Below, in pieces: positions 44,236-52,856 of a stretch of DNA of 64,000 nucleotides. Position 1 is the stretch's first letter, and every line of letters starts with the position of its first letter. The DNA is from CAYJIX01 sp964370375 (lineage in GTDB: Bacteria > Desulfobacterota > Desulfovibrionia > Desulfovibrionales > Desulfovibrionaceae): contig CAYJIX010000005.1 of the NCBI GenBank assembly GCA_964370375.1, forward strand, positions 8,521 through 72,520, given 5' to 3'. The notes under the pieces are model-generated. The model did no database searches and was not told where the DNA came from. It saw only the letters and a program-made list of their open reading frames with translations. The position numbers and the translations under genes were made by a program.

Positions 44236-45243
44236 ATGAGCTACCGTGCTACACGTTCCATATTAGGGCTTCCTTTGCTGGTAACGTTTTTGGGCGTACT
44301 TTTTTCAGCTTGGAATGTGTTTGACGAAGCCTCAGTACCCTGCCTTACAACGTGTACGGTGTTCCAAGGTTTCACCATTGGTGGTTATTCCATGTGGTGG
44401 GGGGCTATGTTGGCCTTTGCCGCGCTTATGTTGGTGGCCTTTTTGGGATATACAGCCTTGGGATATATTTTGGCAGGCATTGGCCTTGTGCTTGATATAG
44501 GGCTGCTTGGCATAATGCTGTTCATTGCTCCGTGCTCTTCTTGCCTTGTGATTGCGTTATTGCTGGTCTGTAGCTTTTTAAGCTTTAGGCGGGAATTTGT
44601 GTATCAAAAAGCCCTTAAAGGACAGCGGTTTAGCTATCCTTGGCTCGTTTTGGTATGGTTTGTGTTGTTCACCATAAATACAGGTATGATTGCGCAAAGT
44701 TATGTACATCCATGGGCTATTATTGCTCCTGAAAACGCGCGTATACATGTGTATTTTTCACCCTCTTGTTCGGCGTGCCAAGAATTGCTTAGAGGCGTAA
44801 GCCCAGAGGATGCCGCCCAAATCGCCTGGTATCCTGTGGCTGAAACACCACAGGACATGGCTGCCATCAAAGCCATGCAAACACAAATAGAGCTTGCAAA
44901 CACTCCCATACAACAGGCTTTTGAGCTGGCCTTAACCGAACCCGGCATTTCACCACTTCAAGCCCTACAGCCGCAGCTTTTGCTTTTACAGTTTAAGCTT
45001 TGGCGCAATCAAGCCCATGTGCTTGAAGCAGGCAAAGGGATCATGCCCTTTATCGAATTTCACGGTACGCCCAACGCTTTGCTGGCGCCCCAAAACGATA
45101 CCCCTGCTATGGATAGTTATTCTACGCCACCCCCAAATACATATAGCCCAAGCAGTGACAGTCAGTTTGATTCAGACCTGCCTTTGGATCTTTCCCTTGG
45201 CGGATTTTGTACCGAAAATTCAACAGACGAGGCTTGCCCCTAA
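44236..45243 (+). CDS. VKOR-like membrane protein with a thioredoxin-like extension
   Basis: 335-residue protein. Residues about 10-160 form a four- to five-helix membrane domain with paired Cys in VPCLTTCTVFQG and a CxxC in APCSSCLV, the pattern of vitamin K epoxide reductase homologues that make protein disulfides. After a last helix comes a periplasmic part with CSAC in YFSPSCSACQELL, a thioredoxin-like active site. A Pro/Ser-rich tail with two Cys follows. Together they suggest a self-contained disulfide-forming pathway replacing DsbA/DsbB. The start is ATG after GAGGTGG, 35 bases after the coiled-coil gene. Confidence 0.78.
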   Translation: MSYRATRSILGLPLLVTFLGVLFSAWNVFDEASVPCLTTCTVFQGFTIGGYSMWWGAMLAFAALMLVAFLGYTALGYILAGIGLVLDIGLLGIMLFIAPCSSCLVIALLLVCSFLSFRREFVYQKALKGQRFSYPWLVLVWFVLFTINTGMIAQSYVHPWAIIAPENARIHVYFSPSCSACQELLRGVSPEDAAQIAWYPVAETPQDMAAIKAMQTQIELANTPIQQAFELALTEPGISPLQALQPQLLLLQFKLWRNQAHVLEAGKGIMPFIEFHGTPNALLAPQNDTPAMDSYSTPPPNTYSPSSDSQFDSDLPLDLSLGGFCTENSTDEACP

Positions 45244-45292
45244 CTCACCGACATGTTAACATTATGTGTACACTGTAGAGATGTATAATTGT

Positions 45293-45323
45293 AAACCGCT
45301 ATGCGTTGGGAGCATGGCGGTTT
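45293..45323 (+). terminator. terminator after the VKOR-like gene
   Basis: Stem AAACCGC/GCGGTTT extended by ATGC/GCAT across one mismatch, loop of seven bases, followed by TTTTT. Confidence 0.75.
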
Positions 45324-45443
45324 TTGTTTGTTGTAAGGAGAAGAGGATGCAATGCAAATCTTGGTGTATATTTTTTGTACAGGTTGCTGTGAGCGCTCAT
45401 GAAGGTGTAACGTTTGGTAACAGGAAAAGTGAAAACAAAACAC

Positions 45444-45457
45444 GCTTATTTGTAAGC
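45444..45457. promoter_or_regulatory. small palindrome upstream of the zraP-like promoter
   Basis: GCTTA-TTTG-TAAGC, 28 bases before the -24 element. It could be an activator or repressor site; evidence is only its symmetry and position. Confidence 0.3.
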
Positions 45458-45483
45458 TATTGATTTTTTAATAAAAATATATA

Positions 45484-45499
45484 TGGCACGATATGTGCT
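45484..45499 (+). promoter_or_regulatory. sigma-54 promoter of the ZraP-like gene
   Basis: TGGCACGATATGTGCT matches the -24/-12 consensus with exact GG-N10-GC spacing (45485-45486 and 45497-45498). The start codon lies about 40 bases after the expected transcription start. E. coli zraP is likewise sigma-54 dependent, which supports both calls. Confidence 0.85.
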
Positions 45500-45551
45500 A
45501 TAGACAAAATATCACAAATACGGGAAACATCCCAATTACAGGAGAATTCAT

Positions 45552-46160
45552 ATGAAAAACAAAAAAACCATCGTAACATGTACCCTTGCTGCCGCACTTT
45601 TGGCAGTTCCCTTTATCTCTGCTGACGGTTTTGCCAAAGGTCCTGGCAGAGGAGATCGTGATGACAGAGGTATGAAGATGACACCCGAGCAACGGGAAAA
45701 ATTGCAAACCTTACACAAAGAACAGTCATCTGTTATGGGGCCCATCCGTGACCAGCTTTGGGCAAAACAGGCTGAACTTAAAGCTTTTTCAGGGCGAAGC
45801 GATATACCTGTAAAGGATATCAAAGCCTTAATCGCTGATATTTCTGAATTGCGCACAAAAATGCGTACAGAACAAACAGCCTTTCGTGAGAAAGTGCAAA
45901 AAGAAACCGGCATGACAGGTTTTGGCATGGGCCCTCGCGGCAAAGGCGGACGTGACGGCGGACGTGACGGCGGACGTGACGGNNNNNNNNNNNNNNNNNN
46001 NNNNNNNNNNNNNNNNNNNNNNNNNNNNNNNNNNNNNNNNNNNNNNNNNNNNNNNNNNNNNNNNNNNNNNNNNNNNNNNNNNGGCGGACGTGACGGCGGA
46101 CGTGACGGCGGACGTGACGGTGGTAAGCGTGGTGGTTATGGTTGCGACTGCTACAGATAA
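45552..46160 (+). CDS. ZraP/Spy-like periplasmic metal-binding protein with GGRD repeats
   Basis: Secreted protein with a signal peptide (MKNKKTIVTCTLAAALL, cleavage after FAKG or earlier at ISADG). A helical LTXXQ-type core with MTPEQREKLQTLHKEQSS is typical of ZraP zinc-responsive chaperones. After MGPRGK comes a tail of tandem Gly-Gly-Arg-Asp repeats, three visible before and three after a 100-N gap, ending GGYGCDCYR, whose Cys pair could bind metal. Frame is kept across the gap, but the real repeat number is unknown. The start is ATG after AGGAG. Other members lack such a long GGRD tract, so its role is open. Confidence 0.85.
   Translation: MKNKKTIVTCTLAAALLAVPFISADGFAKGPGRGDRDDRGMKMTPEQREKLQTLHKEQSSVMGPIRDQLWAKQAELKAFSGRSDIPVKDIKALIADISELRTKMRTEQTAFREKVQKETGMTGFGMGPRGKGGRDGGRDGGRDXXXXXXXXXXXXXXXXXXXXXXXXXXXXXXXXXXGGRDGGRDGGRDGGKRGGYGCDCYR
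45945..46118 (+). repeat. 12-base tandem repeat (GGCGGACGTGAC) encoding GGRD
   Basis: Three perfect units before (45945-45980) and three after (46083-46118) the N gap. The repeat is in frame and nearly identical at DNA level, which points to recent slippage expansion. It is not a CRISPR array. Confidence 0.95.
45983..46082. other. assembly gap (100 N) inside the GGRD repeat
   Basis: A collapsed tandem repeat is the likely cause. The true copy number is unresolved. Confidence 0.95.
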
Positions 46161-46195
46161 TAGTTTAACAGACTGCTAAATCCTTAATTGATGCC

Positions 46196-46231
46196 ACAAA
46201 ACCCCTTTCCAAAAACGGAAGGGGGTTTTGT
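46196..46231. terminator. bidirectional terminator
   Basis: 15-bp stem ACAAAACCCCTTTCC with one G-U pair and a six-base loop, between the ZraP-like gene and the convergent GDP-fucose synthase-like gene. Confidence 0.88.
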
Positions 46232-46296
46232 GTTTGCAGGGTACTGCATACCAGCTGAGGCATGCTTGTTTTCCGGCTTATATATGCAAAAATATA

Positions 46297-47274
46297 TTAT
46301 GATGTTAAATGGTTGGCTAAAAAATCTGCATAGGCCAGCTCTATGCCGTGGCGAAGCGAAACAGTTGGCTGCCAGCCAAGGGCCTGCATGCGCGAAGAAT
46401 CCATACATTTTTGCGGTGTGCCATCAGCATGACTTGTATCAAACACAAGCTCTCCTTGAAATCCCACAACACCTGCCACAAGGGCCGCCAATTCAGCAAT
46501 GGTGATATCCTTGCCAAATCCTATGTTTAGTAAAGGGGGTTCGTTTTCATTAAACAAGGGGGCAAGGCTTGTATGGTCTTGTTCCATGAGGTAAATGCAG
46601 CCGTTGGCCAAATCATCGCTGTACAAAAATTCACGACGCGGAGTGCCTGTGCCCCAGATGCTTACAGAGGTAGTGCCGTTTGTTTTGGCTTCGTGCATTT
46701 TACGAATAAGAGCCGGCAGCACGTGCGATGTTTGCAAATCATACGTATCGTTTGGGCCAAACAAGTTGGTGGGCATGGCTGCCATATAGCGCGTGCCGTA
46801 TTGTCTGTTATACGCCCAACATAGCTCAATACCAGCAATTTTAGCTACCGCATAGGGCCTGTTTGTAGGTTCAAGGGGGCCTGAAAGTAGCGCGTTTTCT
46901 TGGATGGGTTGTGGGCAAAGGCGCGGATAGATACAGCTTGAGCCTAAAAACAAAAGCCGTTGCACCTTGTGTTCATAGGCTGCACGGATAACATTATGGG
47001 CAATGGCAAGGTTTTGGCTGATAAATTCTGCAGGATTATCCTGATTTGCCTGAATACCGCCCACCTTGGCAGCTGCCAAAAATACATGGTCCGGCTTTTC
47101 GGCGGCAAAAAAGCCGTTGACAGCCGATTCATTACAAAGGTCAAGCTCGCTCCTTTCACGTACAACAAGCTTCGTGTACCCTTTAGCCTTTAAGCAACGC
47201 ATAAGGGCACTGCCGACCAGGCCGTTATGTCCGGCTACAAAAATTTTTTGGGATGTCTTCATAGTGTTCGTCAT
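46297..47274 (-). CDS. fcl: GDP-L-fucose synthase
   Basis: 325-residue short-chain epimerase/reductase (GDP-4-keto-6-deoxymannose to GDP-fucose). The NADP-binding Rossmann motif is GHNGLVGSAL, the catalytic Ser is in GSSCIYP, and the YxxxK pair is YAVAK. The family-typical TNLFGPNDTYD is present. Length fits (about 320). No gmd or fucosyltransferase is adjacent, so the sugar nucleotide is presumably used with genes elsewhere, for surface polysaccharide. The start is uncertain by four codons, since neither ATG has a strong ribosome binding site. Confidence 0.9.
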   Translation of the reverse strand: MTNTMKTSQKIFVAGHNGLVGSALMRCLKAKGYTKLVVRERSELDLCNESAVNGFFAAEKPDHVFLAAAKVGGIQANQDNPAEFISQNLAIAHNVIRAAYEHKVQRLLFLGSSCIYPRLCPQPIQENALLSGPLEPTNRPYAVAKIAGIELCWAYNRQYGTRYMAAMPTNLFGPNDTYDLQTSHVLPALIRKMHEAKTNGTTSVSIWGTGTPRREFLYSDDLANGCIYLMEQDHTSLAPLFNENEPPLLNIGFGKDITIAELAALVAGVVGFQGELVFDTSHADGTPQKCMDSSRMQALGWQPTVSLRHGIELAYADFLANHLTS

Positions 47275-47394
47275 AATCGTGGTATATTGGTGTTGTAGGC
47301 ATTACTTAGGTATCAATAAACGTTACCTGTACTTTTTTTGCAAGACATAGGGTACGGCAAGTCATGCCCTTAGGCAATACATTCGTTTAAGAGC

Positions 47395-47439
47395 AAACAC
47401 GCTTTTCTTGAGGGATATCCCACCAAGAAAAGCGTGTTT
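47395..47439. terminator. terminator between the M16 protease and fcl
   Basis: 16-bp perfect stem AAACACGCTTTTCTTG with a 13-base loop. Confidence 0.85.
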
Positions 47440-47478
47440 TAGACAAAAAAGCACACAAAATGCGCTTTACATACATGT

Positions 47479-50196
47479 TTAAGGAATGATTTTCACCACA
47501 TAGGCGCTTTCTGGAGCAAGGTATGTGCGCATTAAGGTTCGTAGCATGTCAGGTGTAACCTGACGCGCTTTTTGAAGCTGATCCTTAGCGTAAGATAAAG
47601 GACGCCCTGTAAGGGTTAAAAAAGCTGCTTCGCCACTACGACTGGCAAGGCTTTGATGAGTACGGTAATAGTCGCCCTCAATCTGATTGATGCCGCGCTG
47701 TAGTGCTTTTGGCGGTTGTAAAATGGCTGCCTCTTCAGTAAGAACCTTTATAAAAGCTTCTTCTGCTTGGTCAAGTTTATCAGGATCAGTGCCAATATAA
47801 AACATCATATAGCCTGTGTCTTCATTTTGTTGGTTCAAAACAGCCACAGTGTAGCCAAGGCCTTGCTTGTCGCGCAATTCAGTAAAAAGCGGCCCTCCCA
47901 TGCCCCCAAGGACAGCTTCAAGAACTTGCAAAGCTGGCGTGTCCTTGCTGGTTTCTGGAATTGTTTTGAAAATCAACATGAGGTGCGCTTGAGCACGATT
48001 GGGCATGGGAAGGGTCAAGGCTTTGTCGCTCCCCCAGGTAGGTTCTAAGACAACGACTTTGTCGTGCGTAGGCACAGGCAGGTTTTTGGCAAAGGCTACA
48101 ACCTCGTCTTTATCCACATCGCCAGAAACCGCCAATACCCAAGGACGGATTTTTTGACGCTCCCAATACTCAGCTACAGCTTTTGGGGTGACGTTTTTAA
48201 GATAGCTTTCTTGCCCTAATTGTTCATAGCCGTACACACTGCCAGGGAATAAAAATGGCGGGATTTTGCGAAAAAGTAGGCCAAAGGGACTGTCCTCATT
48301 TTGGTGAATACTTGCAATTTGGGATGTGATTTCGCGTGCAACTTCTTTTTCGGTAAAAGAGGGCTGTACCAACACTTCGCCCATAAGGGTAAAAAGATCC
48401 TTGCTAAAGCGAGAAGGCCCTTGCATGTTTATGCCAAACATGGTGCGCCCTGAAAAAGCTCCAAGGCTTGCAGCGCGGTCTGCAAGGTACGCGTTGATGG
48501 CAGAAGCGTCCTGCGTTTTTGTCCCTGTGGTCAACACTCTTGCGGTAAGGGAGGATAGCCCCTGCTCTTGTGGACTAAGCAAGGCATCCCCACCTGAAAA
48601 ACGCAAGCTTGCAGAAACATACGGCAAGGTGGAATCAGGCAATACAACCACAGTACGCCCTTGGCCAAGGTCAATGATAGAAGGCTCCTCTTTGGCGGCA
48701 TCGGCATGTTTGGAGTCCTTTTTGTTGGCAGGCCAATGGGCATGTAGTGTTGCTTCAAGGCTTTGCTGTAAGGCGTCGGTGTTTTTTGTTTCTTTAGGTG
48801 TGAGTAGGCTATAGCTTATGTTTTCCGGTTTAAGCCATGTGGTCAGCGCCTGTTGCAGCGAAGCTTGGTCAACAGTTTGCAAGGCTTCAATATAGTTGAT
48901 TTCGCCTTGTTCGCCTTGTCCCATAAATTGGAAAAAGCCCACCTTTGACGTCAAGCCGCTTAGGGTTTCTTTGGCAGTATAAAAGCCGTCCTCAAGGTTA
49001 AGACGAGCCCTGTCCAATTCTTCTTGAGTAAAAGCGGTTTCAGACAGTGCCGCAAGGTCGCGAATAAGTTCGTCCCAAAAGCTTGTGAGCTTGTCAGCGT
49101 CAAGAACGGCAGAAATGCCAAACATCCCTAGCCGCTCAAAGCTGGCATTGTACGCGCTGATACTGTCCACAAGCTGTTGCTCGTATTTATATTTACGATA
49201 AAGCATGCTTGTATCATCACCGCCAAGTACTTGGGCAAGCATGTCTAACGTGATGGATTGATACTCGTTAAAGCTAGGGGCCGGAAACACGGCAGAAAAA
49301 TAAACTTTGTTCCAAGGGCCTTCTTTTATTGTGATTTGTGGTGTGCCTGCGGATAGGTTTTGCGCATCAATGGGTTGTGGCACGGTAAGCTGTGAGGTGT
49401 TTGCATAGGCAGCAAATTGTTGTTCAGCTTCGGCTAGAACTTCTTGTGCCTGAATGTCTCCCACCACAACCAGCAACATGTTTTGTGGCTGATAAAGGCG
49501 TTTGATATAGGCGCGCATGGCCTCTACGGTAATATTTTGAATCGTGTTTTCAAAACCAATAATGGGATGAGCATAGGGGGTGCCGCGCAAAGCCTTGGTA
49601 TGCGCTGTTTGGAATAATACAGAATTGGGCGAGTCTTCCCCACGTTTAAGCTCTGCCAATACCACTTGTTTTTCTGCTTCAAGCTCTGTGGCATCAAGGG
49701 TAGGATGAAACGCCATATCACGAACAACATCCATGCCAAGCTGCCATTGGCTTTTTGGCATGTCGGTTATATATACGGTATAATCAAAACTTGTGGCAGC
49801 ATTGATGTAGCCGCCTGCTTCTTCAATTTGGCGGCTTAGTATGCCTTTGGGGCGTTTTTCGGTGCCTTTAAAAACCATATGTTCAAGCACATGGCTTATG
49901 CCGGCATCGTTTGCAGATTCATAAGCTGACCCTGCATGCACATACAGGCGAGTGGCCACTAAAGGAAAACGATGGTCTTCCATGATCAATACTGTGAGGC
50001 CATTAGAAAGACGCTGCAGCACCGTATCTGTGCCAAGGGGCGGCGTGTCTGACGTTGCGGGGCTTGGTGCTGTGCTTTCTTGCGCTGCATGAATTGCAAA
50101 AGGGAACGGCAGGCAAGAAGCCAAAAAAAATACTAAAAACAAAACTATAGATACAGCAGGCTGAGGTTTTTGCGCCGGCAGTGTATGTGTATGCAT
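47479..50196 (-). CDS. M16-family zinc protease, two-domain, probably lipoprotein
   Basis: 905-residue periplasmic or membrane-anchored metallopeptidase of the insulinase family. The N-terminal hydrophobic signal ends in LASC, a canonical lipobox, so lipid modification is likely. The first M16 half carries the inverted zinc motif HVLEH with the downstream Glu in LEAEKQVVLAELKR. The second half has the same fold but no HxxEH, as usual for the inactive partner. The likely role is degradation of small peptides in the envelope. I chose ATG 50196 after AAAGGAG; a TTG two codons earlier is in frame. Confidence 0.9.
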   Translation of the reverse strand: MHTHTLPAQKPQPAVSIVLFLVFFLASCLPFPFAIHAAQESTAPSPATSDTPPLGTDTVLQRLSNGLTVLIMEDHRFPLVATRLYVHAGSAYESANDAGISHVLEHMVFKGTEKRPKGILSRQIEEAGGYINAATSFDYTVYITDMPKSQWQLGMDVVRDMAFHPTLDATELEAEKQVVLAELKRGEDSPNSVLFQTAHTKALRGTPYAHPIIGFENTIQNITVEAMRAYIKRLYQPQNMLLVVVGDIQAQEVLAEAEQQFAAYANTSQLTVPQPIDAQNLSAGTPQITIKEGPWNKVYFSAVFPAPSFNEYQSITLDMLAQVLGGDDTSMLYRKYKYEQQLVDSISAYNASFERLGMFGISAVLDADKLTSFWDELIRDLAALSETAFTQEELDRARLNLEDGFYTAKETLSGLTSKVGFFQFMGQGEQGEINYIEALQTVDQASLQQALTTWLKPENISYSLLTPKETKNTDALQQSLEATLHAHWPANKKDSKHADAAKEEPSIIDLGQGRTVVVLPDSTLPYVSASLRFSGGDALLSPQEQGLSSLTARVLTTGTKTQDASAINAYLADRAASLGAFSGRTMFGINMQGPSRFSKDLFTLMGEVLVQPSFTEKEVAREITSQIASIHQNEDSPFGLLFRKIPPFLFPGSVYGYEQLGQESYLKNVTPKAVAEYWERQKIRPWVLAVSGDVDKDEVVAFAKNLPVPTHDKVVVLEPTWGSDKALTLPMPNRAQAHLMLIFKTIPETSKDTPALQVLEAVLGGMGGPLFTELRDKQGLGYTVAVLNQQNEDTGYMMFYIGTDPDKLDQAEEAFIKVLTEEAAILQPPKALQRGINQIEGDYYRTHQSLASRSGEAAFLTLTGRPLSYAKDQLQKARQVTPDMLRTLMRTYLAPESAYVVKIIP

Positions 50197-50516
50197 AAGC
50201 AATCTCCTTTAAAATATATACATGAAATAGGGGTTCTTTTACAAAAAACAAGTGTCAGCGTATGATAATTTCGGCAAAGACGGTATAGGGTTTTATAGCC
50301 GTTCTAGGTTGCTGAATGCGCGTTAAAAATGTGGTTTGTAAAATAGTTTTAATAATTTTAATATGTTAAAAAGGCTAGTATTTGCTGGAATTTTGAGCTA
50401 AAACGAATTGTGAAAAAAAGGCTATGCCCAGTTTAAAACCTTTTGGCATAGTATGGTATTGTTGAGGCAGTTTTGGCAAACATAGTTTGCAGATTGTTTT
50501 AAAAAAGGGAGCTCTC
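50197..50516. other. intergenic region between divergent M16 and nfn genes
   Basis: 320 bases holding the promoters of two divergent units. The centre is very AT-rich (around 50330-50400, runs of TTTTAATA). I could not fix individual -35/-10 pairs, and no gene, repeat or palindrome stands out. Confidence 0.5.
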
Positions 50517-51368
50517 ATGCCAACACCGATCCTGCAAAAGGAACAATTGATTCCGGGCCGCACCAGCAAGCTTGTGCTGGACGCCCCCCACATTGCCAGC
50601 ACGGCACAGCCCGGGCACTTTGTCATGCTCCGTATCAACGAACAGGGCGAACGTTTTCCTTTAACTATTGCTGATAGAGATGCAGCTAAAGGCACCATCA
50701 CTATTGTGTACCTTGTTATGGGTAAATCAACAGCCCTTTTGGAACAATTGGGTGAAGGTGATACAATACTTGATGTTTGTGGGCCCCTTGGTAAGGCTAC
50801 TCATATAGAAGCAGGCGGCGGTACGGTTATTTGTGTGGGTGGTGGAACAGGTATTGCGGCCATGCACCATATTGCCAAAGGGCATCACGAGGCCGGCAAC
50901 CATGTGGTGGCTGTTATAGGGGCACGTAGCAAGGATTTATTGCTTTTTGAAAAAGAATTGTCTTCGTTTTGTCCAGAAGTGCTTATTTCCACTGACGATG
51001 GCAGCTATGGACATAAGGGTTTTGTAACAGATTTACTCAAAGAACGCCTTGAAAACGATCCCAAAGTTAAAGAAGTTGTGGCTGTTGGCCCTGTACCCAT
51101 GATGCAAGCTGTGGCAAAAACCACAGAACCTTTCAAAACGCCTACGACGGTAAGCTTAAACTCCCTCATGGTCGATGGTATTGGCATGTGCGGCGCTTGC
51201 CGCGTGAGTGTGGGCGGCGAAACACGCTTTACCTGTGTGGACGGCCCTGAATTTGACGGACATAAGGTTGATTTTGACGAATTACGCCGTCGCCTTGGTT
51301 CCTTCATGTCACAAGAAAAAACTTCCCTTGAACATCATCATAGGTGCACCTGCCATGACACAAAGTAA
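50517..51368 (+). CDS. nfnA: NfnA-type ferredoxin:NADP oxidoreductase, small subunit
   Basis: 283-residue FAD/[2Fe-2S] subunit of the electron-bifurcating NADH-dependent reduced ferredoxin:NADP oxidoreductase (also called SudB or sulfide dehydrogenase beta). It has an FAD domain with ERFPLTIADRDA, an NAD domain with CVGGGTGIAAMHH and C-terminal ligands GIGMCGACRVSV with Cys in FTCVDGPEFDG. The start ATG follows AAAGGGAG. Its C terminus overlaps the NfnB start by 14 bases, so the subunits are made together. Cellular role: balancing NADH, NADPH and ferredoxin in anaerobic metabolism. Confidence 0.92.
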   Translation: MPTPILQKEQLIPGRTSKLVLDAPHIASTAQPGHFVMLRINEQGERFPLTIADRDAAKGTITIVYLVMGKSTALLEQLGEGDTILDVCGPLGKATHIEAGGGTVICVGGGTGIAAMHHIAKGHHEAGNHVVAVIGARSKDLLLFEKELSSFCPEVLISTDDGSYGHKGFVTDLLKERLENDPKVKEVVAVGPVPMMQAVAKTTEPFKTPTTVSLNSLMVDGIGMCGACRVSVGGETRFTCVDGPEFDGHKVDFDELRRRLGSFMSQEKTSLEHHHRCTCHDTK

Positions 51369-52785
51369 TACCCCTCCTAAAAAGCCTGCTAAAATCGGTC
51401 GTGTGGACATGCCTTGTCAGCCAGCTGACGTCAGGGCTCGTAATTTTCATGAAGTGGCCCTTGGCTATAGCTTAGATGAGGCCAAACTTGAGGCCTCACG
51501 CTGTATCCAGTGCAAAAAACCGCGTTGCGTTGCCGGTTGCCCTGTGGAAGTGTGTATTCCCGAATTTATTGGCGAAGTTGCTAATGGCAATATTGCAGAA
51601 GCCTATCGTATTCTTAAAACAACCAACAGCTTGCCTGCTGTATGCGGTAGGGTGTGCCCCCAAGAAAACCAATGCGAAGGGGAATGTATTTTAGGCAAAA
51701 AGGGCGAACCTGTCGCCATTGGTCGCCTTGAACGCTTTGTGGCAGACCATGCCATTGGTGGTTTTTGCGAAGGTTTGACCGACGATAACACTTGTGCCAT
51801 TGTCGATCCTAATCTTAAAGTAGCCTGTTTGGGTTCCGGCCCTGCCTCCATCACTGCGGCAGGATACCTTGCCGCCAAAGGCATTAAAGTTACGGTTTTT
51901 GAAGCGTTGCATGAGCCTGGCGGCGTTCTTATTTATGGTATTCCGGCCTTTCGTTTGCCAAAAGATATTGTGGCAGCCGAACTTGACGGCTTGCGCCAGC
52001 ACGAGGTTGAGTTTCGCACCAACTGGGTAGGCGGCAGGACTGTTTCTGTTGAACAACTTTTTGCAGAAGGTTATAAGGCCGTATTTATTGGTGTGGGCGC
52101 AGGCTTGCCGCAATTTTTGAACATCCCTGGTGAAAACCATATTGGTATTTTTTCAGCCAATGAATACCTTACCCGTGTCAACCTTGGCAGGGCTTTTAAC
52201 TTTCCAGAATATGACACACCGGTTTTCCCCGGACGCCATGCAACCATTTTTGGAGCAGGGAACGTTGCCATGGATGCTGCCCGAACAGCCATGCGTTTGG
52301 GCGCAGAATCTGTGCGTATTGTTTATCGCCGTACCAAGGCAGAAATGCCGGCACGTCATGAAGAAATCGAACACGCCCTTGAAGAGGGCATTGAGCTTAT
52401 GGAATTATGCGCTCCTTTACAGTTCAATGCTGACGAGCGCGGCTATTTACAGTCTGTCACCTTGCAACGTATGGAGCTTGGCGAGGCAGACGCTTCAGGG
52501 CGCAGACGTCCTGTACCTGTTGCAGGGTCAGAATTTGAGCACATCACAGATTTGGCTGTGGTGGCTGTAGGCACAGGTTCCAACCCCATTTTGTTAGAAG
52601 CGACCAAGGGACTTACCCTGAACAAATGGGGCTATATTGAGGTAGACGAAGCCACAGGCGAAACCTCCATCCCCAATGTGTTTGCCGGCGGCGATATTGT
52701 TACCGGTGCAGCCACTGTTATTTTAGCCATGGGCGCAGGAAGAAAAGCTGCGCAAGAAATTGCAAAACGTTTGCTTGACGAATAA
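51355..52785 (+). CDS. nfnB: NfnB-type ferredoxin:NADP oxidoreductase, large subunit
   Basis: 476-residue GltD-like flavoprotein. N-terminal iron-sulfur ligands are ASRCIQCKKPRCVAGCPV and VCGRVCPQENQCEGECILG. The FAD-binding motif is CLGSGPASITAAGYLA, and the NADPH-binding motif is FGAGNVAMDAARTA. The ending is typical: NVFAGGDIVTGAATVILAMG. It pairs with NfnA for flavin-based electron bifurcation. The start is the ATG overlapping NfnA; the 49-codon upstream extension is inside NfnA. It could be taken for a glutamate synthase small subunit, but the neighbour and the pair of clusters favour Nfn. Confidence 0.92.
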   Translation: MTQSNTPPKKPAKIGRVDMPCQPADVRARNFHEVALGYSLDEAKLEASRCIQCKKPRCVAGCPVEVCIPEFIGEVANGNIAEAYRILKTTNSLPAVCGRVCPQENQCEGECILGKKGEPVAIGRLERFVADHAIGGFCEGLTDDNTCAIVDPNLKVACLGSGPASITAAGYLAAKGIKVTVFEALHEPGGVLIYGIPAFRLPKDIVAAELDGLRQHEVEFRTNWVGGRTVSVEQLFAEGYKAVFIGVGAGLPQFLNIPGENHIGIFSANEYLTRVNLGRAFNFPEYDTPVFPGRHATIFGAGNVAMDAARTAMRLGAESVRIVYRRTKAEMPARHEEIEHALEEGIELMELCAPLQFNADERGYLQSVTLQRMELGEADASGRRRPVPVAGSEFEHITDLAVVAVGTGSNPILLEATKGLTLNKWGYIEVDEATGETSIPNVFAGGDIVTGAATVILAMGAGRKAAQEIAKRLLDE

Positions 52786-52799
52786 ATGTAGTGTTTGTG

Positions 52800-52826
52800 C
52801 AAGGGCAGGTGCAAAGCCTGCCCTTG
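52800..52826 (+). terminator. hairpin after nfnB
   Basis: 10-bp stem CAAGGGCAGG with a seven-base loop. The following T tract is weak, so it may reduce rather than end transcription into the O-antigen ligase-like gene. Confidence 0.55.
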
Positions 52827-52856
52827 AGTACATGAGTTCAAAAGGAAACTATCATT

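Noticed and set aside
45945..46118. CRISPR-like array
   Set aside because: Twelve-base in-frame tandem units without spacers, inside a protein gene.
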